From: Methanosarcina sp. ERenArc_MAG2
GTDB taxonomy: Archaea > Halobacteriota > Methanosarcinia > Methanosarcinales > Methanosarcinaceae
Reading direction: 5' to 3'
DNA length: 64,000 bases
Assembly: GCA_023955635.1 (NCBI GenBank)
Contig: JAMXHR010000017.1
Location: forward strand, 310,001 to 374,000
In this document: positions 17,867 through 25,728 of the stretch, one piece after another
Layout of the letters: each line of letters begins with the position of its first letter
Numbering within the stretch: the first letter of the stretch is position 1
Notes under the pieces: generated by a model
Database searches by the model: none
The model's input: only the letters and a program-made list of their open reading frames with translations
What the model was told of the DNA's origin: nothing
Program-made: the position numbers and the translations under genes

Positions 17867-18381
17867 AAAAATCTGTAGGGGCTTTCCGCACGCTTTAGTC
17901 TTTTCTCATGGGAGTTTCCTTCACGAAGGCAATTGCCGGAGTTCACTCACGTTTTGCACAATTCCTTCTTTAAGATTCTCCCTTTATCTATTCTCAAATA
18001 TCTTCTGTGCCTGTTTTCAAATAGATTCCATGAAATTATCTAATTAAATCTTATAAAAATCAATAGTAATATTAACTCAGGTATTAGTGTAAGCAGATTA
18101 ATTAAAACAGAAATTGGAACCGAAAATCAGGAACATAGGACCTTTAATATTCAAATATTTAAAAAAATTCGAAGATTTCGGATAACAACAGATAGGTGTA
18201 GCCGAGATAAAAAGGTAAAATCCCTGAGATGAAATATGAGCTAAATCTCAAGTCAGGGAATTTCCAGGGCTTTTTTAAATGAAAAATTCAAGCTGGAGAT
18301 AGATCCAGAGAAAGATGCAATATCTTTCTGCATGATCTATTTCCAGTAAAGAGTGAATTCAAAGTATATTCCTGCACGAAT
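17867..18381. other. Intergenic region with hairpin
   Basis: Non-coding apart from an inverted repeat CCCTGA/TCAGGG with extended arms (about 18220-18256). Read on the minus strand this is followed by T-rich sequence, so it may terminate the DUF1699 gene upstream. The 3' part should contain the promoter of the Rieske-FAD gene. Confidence 0.45.
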
Positions 18382-18789
18382 TCAAGCAGGAGCTTCTTTG
18401 CTGATGATATAAGCAACCATTCCAGGGTTAAGTTTGCTTTCCCTTGAAATTTTTGCTTCGATATCCTCACTGGATTTACCTTCAGTTTTCATCTCCTTTA
18501 TTTTATCAGTCACTGAGGATGGAATATTGTAGTATTCGTTAATGTCCTTCCTGTGGCCCCAGACGTCTCCTTCGATAAGCTGGATTTTCTGCATCTCAAG
18601 GAACATTTCTATGGATTTTGAGACCGTACTCATGTAGGATTTAGGTAACTGAATTACATCGATTTTCGGGCAGGTTTCAACCAGTCCAAATATATCCTTG
18701 TTCGAAGGTCTGAAAGCCAGATGAACGACACGTTCATTCGGGTTAAGTGTAAAGATTTCTTCTCTTGAACTAACGACTCTGATTTTCAT
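18382..18789 (-). CDS. DUF1699 family protein
   Basis: A 135-residue protein of DUF1699, a family essentially confined to Methanosarcina and relatives. Visible hallmarks are the start 'MKIRVVSSREEIFTLNPNER', the 'VHLAFRPSNKDIFGLVETCP' block and the helical C-terminus ending 'PGMVAYIISKEAPA'. No biochemical function is established. It is cytoplasmic by composition, with no signal or membrane segment. The gene is isolated, with its own long upstream AT-rich region. Confidence 0.85.
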   Translation of the reverse strand: MKIRVVSSREEIFTLNPNERVVHLAFRPSNKDIFGLVETCPKIDVIQLPKSYMSTVSKSIEMFLEMQKIQLIEGDVWGHRKDINEYYNIPSSVTDKIKEMKTEGKSSEDIEAKISRESKLNPGMVAYIISKEAPA

Positions 18790-19211
18790 GTTTTTTCCCC
18801 ACTGTATAGTTTTTTTACGTTTTTACATTGATATAATCTACTTATACTGACTATAAATATTTATCTTACAGTCCTATTATTTTTTAAATAGTCCTCTGGC
18901 TCTTCTGCTTCTGCTAATTTTCTGAAATTAACCGAAAAAAGCCGACAAAAGTAAATCCCATTTTCTACAAATTGGTTTTATTCTTTGATTTGATTTTTAC
19001 TATTTTTCCAGTTATATTTTTTCCAAAAAACTGATTAAATTATTTTTCGTGTCTTTCTAATAAATACAGATTATAAATCGACTATCTCTTATTCTAAAAA
19101 ATGTTCGCTTCAAGATCGAAAAATTGTATTCTTAACTGTTATCTAAAGTTGAACGACTGAAAAGGAAGTTTAATGCGCTTTTAAATTCGAAAATAAGTAA
19201 TAAAAGAGAAG

Positions 19212-19254
19212 TGGGCCCGCTAAGATTCGAACTCAGAACCTCGCCATGTGAAGG
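19212..19254 (-). repeat. tRNA-Val 3'-half remnant 1 (attachment-site-like)
   Basis: Forty-three bases that match the 3' half of the tRNA-Val(CAC) gene at 28684-28757 (T arm, variable region, anticodon loop side) with three substitutions and one deleted base, in the same orientation. The match ends at the same point as in the other remnants (GTGAAGG, in the anticodon loop and stem). I interpret it as the displaced end left by an old integrative element. Confidence 0.7.
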
Positions 19255-19296
19255 CTTCAGCAACTTGAGACGTGATGCCAGTGATGATCTGACCAC

Positions 19297-19560
19297 ATAT
19301 ATCTGACTTTCCGCAGATGTCTTCAAAAAAATAACATTTTTCCTGTTATCGTTTTTGGAGAAATATTCGAAAATTTGCAGTTATTATCTTTACTGAAGCT
19401 TAAGAAAATGGCTGCTATAAGTCCTAAATGAAGGCAAAAGGTCGAAAGTTTTGGAAAAAATTCAAAAACAAATTTTGAGTAACCAAGTCGGTTTTCAGAA
19501 AAAACGATAGCAGGAAAAATTATGAAAATTGAAAGGACATCTGCGGAAAGTCAGATATAT
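19297..19560. mobile_element. Fold-back MITE, 256-bp family, copy 1
   Basis: Perfect 25-bp inverted ends, starting ATATATCTGACTTTCCGCAG at 19297 and closing at 19560. Inner arms also pair (CCTGTTATCGTTTTT with AAAAACGATAGCAGG-like sequence), so the whole unit can fold on itself. No coding capacity. Nearly identical copies occur at 32224-33922. Confidence 0.8.
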
Positions 19561-19826
19561 GCAATGCTTAAAAATTCCGAGTAACTCAATGTGATTGCAG
19601 ATGCAGAGGTTACGCATTATCTTACCTCATTCTTATCAAAGGTACCAAATATTTCAAATCTATTATCCTATTTATCTCCTTTCAGATGTCAAGGAAACTA
19701 CTATCTGAGGTCATGTTTTAATAGTATAACCCTCTCAGGACACATAATCTGCTAGCGCATAAAATAATTGCAATCATTACAAAGCAGTTGTTAGTTAACA
19801 AGCAGGAATAAGCAGGAAGTATTGTT
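19561..19826. other. Upstream region of pyrophosphatase
   Basis: No gene is seen between the MITE and the pyrophosphatase start. The AT-rich part around 19730-19800 must hold the promoter. Confidence 0.4.
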
Positions 19827-20324
19827 ATGACTGAACGACAGGTTGAAAGCGTACTTATCGAAATTCCGAAAGGAAGCCGGAACAAATATGAGTATGATAA
19901 GGAAAAGAAAGTGATTAAATACGACAGGATGCTTTTTTCTTCAATGGTATATCCATCGGATTATGGTTTTTTCCCGGAGACTCTGGCCCTTGATGGTGAC
20001 CCTTTGGATGCCATGGTTTTGACATGGGAACCTACATTTCCGGGATGTGTAATAGATGTACACCTTGTGGCATTGTTTGACATGGAAGATGATAAAGGAA
20101 GAGATCAAAAAATACTCTGTGTTCCAAAGAATGACCCTATGTGGAATTATATTGAGACAGTTGACCAGGTTCCGCCTCATCTATTTAAGGAAATCACTCA
20201 CTTCTTCCAAACTTACAAGAATTTAGAGGACAAACGAGTGAAAGTTATCGGTTGGAAAAGCCTCGAAACAGCAGTCACTATACTCGAGGAAGCTAAATCC
20301 CGATATATTGAGCAGAAGAAATAA
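19827..20324 (+). CDS. ppa: Inorganic pyrophosphatase, family I
   Basis: A 165-residue soluble family I pyrophosphatase, which hydrolyses pyrophosphate from biosynthetic reactions. The signature D-G-D-P-L-D ('LDGDPLDAMVLTWE') and the upstream 'MVYPSDYGFFPETLA' with the catalytic Tyr and metal-binding acidic residues are intact, and length is normal. The gene lies between two tRNA-Val remnants and so appears to sit inside an accreted block. A housekeeping-type gene in such a block is unusual and might be a second, acquired copy. A hairpin follows the stop. Confidence 0.92.
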   Translation: MTERQVESVLIEIPKGSRNKYEYDKEKKVIKYDRMLFSSMVYPSDYGFFPETLALDGDPLDAMVLTWEPTFPGCVIDVHLVALFDMEDDKGRDQKILCVPKNDPMWNYIETVDQVPPHLFKEITHFFQTYKNLEDKRVKVIGWKSLETAVTILEEAKSRYIEQKK

Positions 20325-20360
20325 TGTAATCTGTGGGTGTAATCAAGGAGTTATCATTTT

Positions 20361-20388
20361 GCTTTTACGTCTGGGGGGACGTAAAAAG
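20361..20388 (+). terminator. Hairpin after ppa
   Basis: A strong stem CTTTTACGTC/GACGTAAAAAG with loop TGGGGG, about 37 bases after the stop. There is no long T run, so termination is likely but not certain. Confidence 0.45.
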
Positions 20389-20479
20389 TATAATTGCCAG
20401 AAGGTATAATTTATTAAAATTGATATGAAATTTGTAAAAAATTAATGGATATTTGCAAAAATCTCTGTAAAAAGATAAG

Positions 20480-20523
20480 TGGGCTTGCTGAGATTCGAAT
20501 TCAGGACCTCTGCCGTGTGAAGG
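20480..20523 (-). repeat. tRNA-Val 3'-half remnant 2 (attachment-site-like)
   Basis: Forty-four bases matching the 3' half of tRNA-Val(CAC) with four substitutions, ending at the same GTGAAGG boundary. The following 230 bases (20524-20757) include a decayed plus-strand reading frame (AMYAPLLTSYPVNLSFSLNE, a TGA after 'VNALNNI', then 'AEHKNKFLSLFQSARKLDL') that I do not recognise and that may be the relic of an element gene. Confidence 0.7.
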
Positions 20524-20757
20524 CTGAAGCATGCGATGTACGCACCATTATTGACGAGCTATCCTGTAAACCTTTCTTTCTCATTAAATGAAGACTCAAA
20601 TCGCCAGAATATTGTTGAACAAAAAGTTAATGCTCTTAACAATATCTGAGCTGAACATAAGAATAAATTCCTGTCCCTATTCCAATCTGCTCGTAAATTG
20701 GATCTCGCAAACCCATAAAATGAAAAATCCAGAGTAAGGAACAGATGATTAATGTGC

Positions 20758-23035
20758 CTAAATGATACGAGTTTTTGATAATATGAGTCCTGCAATAATT
20801 AAGATTAAAACACAGAAATAACTCATATAAGTAGACCCTACATTCGGTACATCACTACTTGGAAATGATATATTCACATTTTCACATACAGTACCATAGG
20901 TTTGAGACTGTGCACGAATTCTCACAGTGTACGTATTTCCAAGATGATTAGTGACTATAAAAGAGTCAGTTACCACTCCTATAGGGTTACTTACGTTGTC
21001 ATTAGTACCTGAGATTCCAGAAGGTACAAATGTTTTCCCACTATTCATAGTACCCAATACAAAAGTCAGGTTGTTAGATTGTGATGAAGAATCATAATAG
21101 CTTGCATTAATATAAGCTGCTGTATTGTTTATCTGTTTAGATGTACAATTTGTACTAATCACAGTCTGCATTGCAGGTATTGCAGAGGTGTCACCTGCAG
21201 GTATTGTAATAGTATATTGATCCAAATTAGGTGTCACTTTTTTAGTGTACTTTTGTCCAGCTGGAGTAATTAATACAATTTCATATGTAACATCTTGAGT
21301 CAAATGGAAACTTACTCTACTGTCTTTATTTGCCCAAGCACAAAAATTCGGTTTTTCATTATTTGGGTCATTATTTGGGGTATAAATTTGAACTTCACAC
21401 CCAGGAATCTTTTCATTTGAATTAGTTAAAATCTCTAAATGTACATAGTGTGGCATACAATAATCAGGTGCTTTAGCCATTTTCAAATTCATTTCTGTGT
21501 TTGTACCTGTCACATTTACTGGTAATTCAGGACTGTTAAGATAGCCTGTTGCTGAAGCAGTTAAACAATATATTCCTTTTCCACTGTTCACAGTGAACTG
21601 ATAGAGCCCATCAACATCAGTAATTTGAGTCTCATTCCACGTATTATTTGATAATGTTACTACAGCACTCTGAATAGGTTGACCTGTAATTGCATCTGTT
21701 AAGTATCCAAATATACCAGAATTAACCGCACCCGATGTTTTACCATTTACTGTGAACAAACTTACAGGACTGCTGTATATCCATGAATTATGAATGTCAT
21801 CGTGTGCACTGATTTTTATGGCAAACGGTCCATTGTAACTTATTGGTACATTTGTAGATGTTTGTGAAGTGTTAAGACTATATATTAAGTGAGAAGGATC
21901 GAATTTTGATGTGCTGTTATATACATTGATAGAATAACCGGTTGCGTTTAAATATGTCCAGCTTACACTTACATATCCGTTAACAGTTGAAATTGTACTG
22001 CAATGGGTTGGAAAAGTAACAGAAGGGGCTACAGAACCATTGTAAACAGGTAAATTTCTTGTACCATTGTCTGCAACATACCCATAATCTTTTGTACCCC
22101 TGGAGCTGGAATAGGAGCTAGTTTCAGTATTGTCAGTTGATTTAATATTCATGCCATTAATTCCTTTATATATAGGACTGTTATAAAATATATTCTTTGA
22201 AACAGTACCTTTGCCTGAACAAGCCCCATCAGCTGGGTCTTGATAAATTGTATTTAATTGAAGGGTTGAAAATATATTGTTATGAATATTAAGGCCTGTT
22301 ACATTACCGCCCATTACTTCTACACCAGCATTACCAGAACCGGTATCAGTGTAGAAAGTATTCTTGCAAATTTGAACGTTTTTCGTATTATGGATTTTTA
22401 TGCAAGAATTTATAAAAGTGCCCCAGCAATTGTTATATATTGAAATTCCATCACCAGCTGACCATGCATCAAAACTGTCATGACCGGGTTTACACACCGT
22501 ATTATAAACTTGAACGTTGCTGGTATTTTTTTACAGTGAATAAAGTCCCCCATACTGTATTGCATTTTTAAGTCATGGATAACTACATTTGAACAGCCAG
22601 ATAAAAAACTCCTTTTTCATACTCCCTATATTTGTTGCTTGCTGCATGCATTTTACTTAAAGAACCCCAACCACCATCAATTAAGAAATTTGAAATTTCA
22701 ATATCAGAAATACCTTTACATTCAATAATATTTTGAGTTGCAAAATTAGAGACAGGATTGTCACAATAGATTACCGTCGCACCAATCCCATTTCCGTTAA
22801 GAGTTACCCCTGATTTCATGATTATGGGTGAACTTATATGAAATGTAGTTGATGCAAGCTGTATAGTGTCGCCTGAATTCGCTGATTGTATGGCAGCGTT
22901 AATAACATTCTGGTCGTCTGAGCCTGTAGGGTTAAAGGAAGTTCCTGGGCCCACCTCAATAATTGCACCTGAACAATTTGCTGAAGAAAAACATATAAAC
23001 AAAAATAGAGAAATAAAAAAATTAGTAGGTTTCAT
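20758..23035 (-). CDS. Large surface protein: beta-helix, carboxypeptidase-like and C-terminal membrane anchor; two apparent frameshifts
   Basis: About 759 residues after adding one base to each of two runs (22613-22618 and 22526-22532), which restores 'GVFLSGCSNVVIHDLKM' and 'HCKKNTSNVQVYNTV'. Order: signal peptide (NFFISLFLFICFSSANCSG); a pectate-lyase-like beta-helix with 'GTSFNPTGSDDQNVINAAIQ'; a fibronectin-like stretch around 'YVSVSWTYLNATGYSINVYN'; a carboxypeptidase-regulatory-like beta-sandwich ('GIFGYLTDAITGQPIQSAVV'); an unassigned domain; and a C-terminal membrane helix (YFCVLILIIAGLILSKTRI). ATG at 23035 follows a GTGAT ribosome-binding site. It is probably displayed on the cell surface to bind or modify polysaccharide. 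It lies in the accretion block between tRNA remnants 2 and 3. Confidence 0.8.
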
Positions 23036-23155
23036 ATTTATCACTAATCTTTCTATAGTTCCACTCTCTAATATTTCTTATGCTTGCTGCCTTGTTTTAT
23101 TATCAAAGTTAAAAGACAAGTTTTAAAATTAGTTACTAAGGAACGATTTAAATAA

Positions 23156-23894
23156 GGCATTGTTAACTAAACATAGTTAACTCTTTATTTCTGTATTTCA
23201 TCAATAGAAGAACCGAGTACTTTAGCATTTCAAGACTCTTCGTATAACACTTTGTCTTTCTTCTCAACCTTGCCAGAAAGTGCCTCAATATGCTGTTATA
23301 TCCTTCAACTGTATACGTTTCTGCTTTGGATTGAGTATGAATCGTTTCAGGAAGGAACTCTGCATATGCCCTCCAGTGATCTGTCATCACTTCTCCAATC
23401 TCTTTCTTCTCTAATTTTTCCCAGAGTAGTTGTCCAGTTTCCGTTCCTCTGCTACCAAAAGAGCAGTTGATGAACTTTTTCCCAACTCTATCAACAGCAA
23501 TCCAGATCCAGCAATATTTTTTTATACCGATGTAAGTATGCATTTCATCCATTTCAACAACAGATATCTCATTTTCACTTTTTAGATCCTCTAACCCCTG
23601 ACCAAATTTCTTTATCCATTTTTGGACAGAAACATGACTTACCCCTAAAAATCGTCCTATTGAGCGAAAGCCCAATCCTTCGAGGTAGAGTTGTAAAGCC
23701 TGTCTTTTTACAGAAGCGGAAAAAGCAGTTGATTTCAGCTCTACTGTATAGTTATAGCCACAATCAGAGCATTTGTACCGTTGACGCCCGCCAACTATGC
23801 CATTCTTTTTGTGACTGGAACTGTTACATTTTGGGCAATTCATGCAGAAATATAGGTTATAAGTATTATATATCTATTTTTATTTACCAATGCC
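23156..23894. mobile_element. IS1-family insertion sequence
   Basis: A 739-bp element with ends GGCATTGTTAACTAAA (23156-23171) and the inverted TTTATTTACCAATGCC (23879-23894). AAATAA occurs on both sides (23150-23155 and 23895-23900), a likely target duplication. It sits about 120 bases upstream of the surface protein gene, where it could separate that gene from its original promoter. Confidence 0.8.
23163..23843 (-). CDS. IS1 family transposase
   Basis: An intact 226-residue single-frame IS1-type transposase. It opens with a zinc ribbon ('NCPKCNSSSHKKNG', 'YKCSDCGYNYTVE'), then a helix-turn-helix ('LGFRSIGRFLGVSHVSVQKW'), then the DDE core: 'VVEMDEMHTYIG' (Asp), 'GEVMTDHWRAYAEF' (Asp), with the E/H region near 'TYTVEGYNSILRHFLARLRR'. 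It moves the surrounding element. Many IS1 elements make the transposase by frameshifting; this archaeal version does not need it. Confidence 0.92.
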   Translation of the reverse strand: MNCPKCNSSSHKKNGIVGGRQRYKCSDCGYNYTVELKSTAFSASVKRQALQLYLEGLGFRSIGRFLGVSHVSVQKWIKKFGQGLEDLKSENEISVVEMDEMHTYIGIKKYCWIWIAVDRVGKKFINCSFGSRGTETGQLLWEKLEKKEIGEVMTDHWRAYAEFLPETIHTQSKAETYTVEGYNSILRHFLARLRRKTKCYTKSLEMLKYSVLLLMKYRNKELTMFS

Positions 23895-24296
23895 AAATAA
23901 TATCAAGGGATTTGGTTGCCAGAAATGATTATTTGAGGAAATGGAACTATATATCAATTCCCAAACTGAAAATTTGAAGTTATATTTGTATCATTCATAA
24001 ACAAAAAATTCATTACTTGATTTGAAGTGCCATATCAACAATCGTTTGTTGTCTCTTTCTTACTCTAACTTTTTCTAAATGTCAATATGCTATCAGTTGG
24101 TTAGTATTTTGAGCTCGTTACCTTTGTGTAACCCTATATCTCGAATTTCAATTTTAGGAATGTAAATGAATAATGACCGGAGATATGCAAGTCTTGATTC
24201 TGTATGTCAGCAATAGTCCCGTAAACATGCCAGAACTTTAGTTTATTTCATTCAAAGGTTCTAATTATTTAAAGAAGAAGAATATTTTTAATAGGT
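23895..24296. other. Intergenic region, no gene seen
   Basis: About 400 AT-rich bases between the IS1 and the DUF6338 gene. No frame or hairpin stands out; the promoter for 24297 is presumably in the last 60 bases ('ATTATTTAAAGAAG' near 24265). Confidence 0.45.
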
Positions 24297-24893
24297 ATGT
24301 GGCAACCTGATAATTTATTTTCGTTTATAGTTTTCTTCATTCCTGGTTTTATAGCCTTAAAAATTTATGATTTAAAAGTACCAAGTGAAAGAAGAGATTT
24401 CTCAAAATCATTTATAGATGCAATTGTGTACAGTGGCATAAACTATCTAATTTTGTACTACCCGTTAATGAGTTTTATAGATACGCCCATCTTTTATCAA
24501 GAACATAAAGTTATAGTCCTCATTTGTTTTATTTTCGTAATTTTAATTATACCAGTTCTTTGGCCTATACTTTACTTAAAAATCAGAAGATGGAAACCAA
24601 TATCGAGTCGGATTCAGATTCCACATCCATTTCTAAGGCCATGGGATTTCTTGTTTGATAAAGGTAAACCTTTATGGATTATCGTTCATTTAAAGGATGG
24701 AAGATTAACTGGAGGACCATTTCAAGGAGATTCTTTCGCTTCTACCTATCCAGCTGAAGAACAAATATATCTAGAAAAAGTCTGGAAATTAGATGAAAAC
24801 GGAAATTTTCTAGAACCCTTAGAGAGATCAAAGGGTATAATAATATTAAAAGACGAAATTGCAGCAATTCAATTTTTTGAAAATGAGGTTTAA
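24297..24893 (+). CDS. DUF6338-like membrane protein
   Basis: A 198-residue protein with hydrophobic segments near residues 8-24, 45-62 and 68-92 ('VIVLICFIFVILIIPVLWPI'), followed by a soluble C-terminal half containing 'WIIVHLKDGRLTGGPFQGDS', the beta-rich region typical of the DUF6338 family. Membrane location is clear; molecular function is unknown. Its stop is two bases before the start of a small hydrophilic protein, so the two are almost certainly translated from one message. The pair lies in a block framed by tRNA-Val remnants, a context in which small membrane-protein modules are often anti-mobile-element or accessory systems. That role is inference. Confidence 0.75.
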   Translation: MWQPDNLFSFIVFFIPGFIALKIYDLKVPSERRDFSKSFIDAIVYSGINYLILYYPLMSFIDTPIFYQEHKVIVLICFIFVILIIPVLWPILYLKIRRWKPISSRIQIPHPFLRPWDFLFDKGKPLWIIVHLKDGRLTGGPFQGDSFASTYPAEEQIYLEKVWKLDENGNFLEPLERSKGIIILKDEIAAIQFFENEV

Positions 24894-24895
24894 TT

Positions 24896-25078
24896 ATGGC
24901 AAATAAAGAGCAAACGAAAAATAATCAAACGATACTCACTGGTGCAAAAGGACAAACAACCAATCAACAATTCACAATTGCGGGTGGTTATCAAGCTAAG
25001 GGAAAATTAGACCTGTCAAATCCTCCTAGAGTTGGAACGGGTATTCCTCCAAAAAATCTTCCACCTAAAACTAAATAA
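24896..25078 (+). CDS. Small hydrophilic protein coupled to the DUF6338 gene
   Basis: A 60-residue protein rich in Gln, Asn, Thr, Gly and Pro ('NQTILTGAKGQTTNQQFTIA', 'VGTGIPPKNLPPKTK'). It has no signal peptide or membrane segment and looks largely disordered. It begins two bases after the upstream stop, which supports it as a real partner gene rather than chance. I do not recognise a family. It may be a soluble companion of the membrane protein. Confidence 0.6.
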   Translation: MANKEQTKNNQTILTGAKGQTTNQQFTIAGGYQAKGKLDLSNPPRVGTGIPPKNLPPKTK

Positions 25079-25111
25079 GAATAAAACAGATTTTCTATTC
25101 AGAGAAATCAC

Positions 25112-25225
25112 TTGGGCTACGGTTTGCAGAAAAAGTTTTGTAAGATTTTGAGGGAGCACACTAGAGTCACACAACCCGAAGAAAAGTCTGATTTTGAAAC
25201 AAGAATTGAAGCATTCGAAAAAAAG
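25112..25225 (+). pseudogene. Possible truncated reading frame cut by a MITE
   Basis: An open frame from TTG at 25112 encodes 'GYGLQKKFCKILREHTRVTQ' and 'KSDFETRIEAFEKK', after which the sequence becomes the left end of MITE copy B and is no longer native. The composition looks protein-like, but the family is unknown. It may be the remains of an accessory gene interrupted by the MITE. Confidence 0.3.
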
Positions 25226-25421
25226 GTAACTATTCAGATACCTCAAATAAGCCAATTGATGACGATTTTGATATTTCGAAGATATGTAAATTCTAATCCC
25301 TGAATATGATAAAACAGAGTCAATAGCCAACAATTAAAGAAAAGATAGTTCCAAAAATTTGCCTATTAAATCTTAATCAAGTTGGCTACTGAGGTTGTTT
25401 TACCTAGGCTGAATAGTTATA
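25226..25421. mobile_element. MITE, 196-bp family, copy B
   Basis: Same length and layout as copy A (8323-8518): terminal repeats GTAACTATTCAG (25226-25237) and GGCTGAATAGTTAT (25408-25421), and an inner stem CAATAGCCAAC (25321-25331) with GTTGGCTACTG (25381-25391). Relative to copy A the inner stem has changed on both sides so that pairing is kept. Confidence 0.75.
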
Positions 25422-25454
25422 AAAAAAGTATATAAAACCTCTAAATCAGAAAAA

Positions 25455-25498
25455 TGGGCCCGCTGAGATTCGAACTCAGGACCTTCGCCGTGTGAAGG
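25455..25498 (-). repeat. tRNA-Val 3'-half remnant 3 (attachment-site-like)
   Basis: Forty-four bases identical to the 3' half of tRNA-Val(CAC) at 28684 except for one base, with similar flanking sequence (AATCAGAAAAA) beyond the tRNA 3' end. The match stops at GTGAAGG, after which a tyrosine-recombinase-like frame begins within two bases. It is the best preserved of the three remnants and probably marks the most recent integration. Confidence 0.8.
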
Positions 25499-25500
25499 AT

Positions 25501-25674
25501 ATGCATAGCGATTCTAATACTCATGAGCCAATAAATACTAACCTTAATGATTTTTGGCAAACATATGAAAATAGGTTCAATACATGGTTGAAACTCAAAG
25601 ATATCTCTGAGCGTACCAAGTAGAGCTATTTGAGTTCATTAACCCTATTTTTTAGGTGTTTGCCCTATTTTTAA
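25501..25674 (+). pseudogene. Tyrosine recombinase (integrase) N-terminal fragment
   Basis: Starting at ATG 25501, two bases after the tRNA match, the plus strand reads MHSDSNTHEPINTNLNDFWQ, then 'FNTWLKLKDISERTK', an in-frame TAG at 25621-25623, then 'SYLSSLTLFF' before a TAA at 25672-25674. This is the look of the SAM-like core-binding domain of archaeal and phage tyrosine recombinases. The catalytic domain is absent here. An integrase beginning at the attachment core is what an element integrated in the tRNA would leave. The TAG is either decay or a sense amber. Confidence 0.55.
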
Positions 25675-25728
25675 GGATTAGTCTCACCTCATCATCCTTG
25701 GTGAATTCGAATGCAGCTTTTAAGGTGT

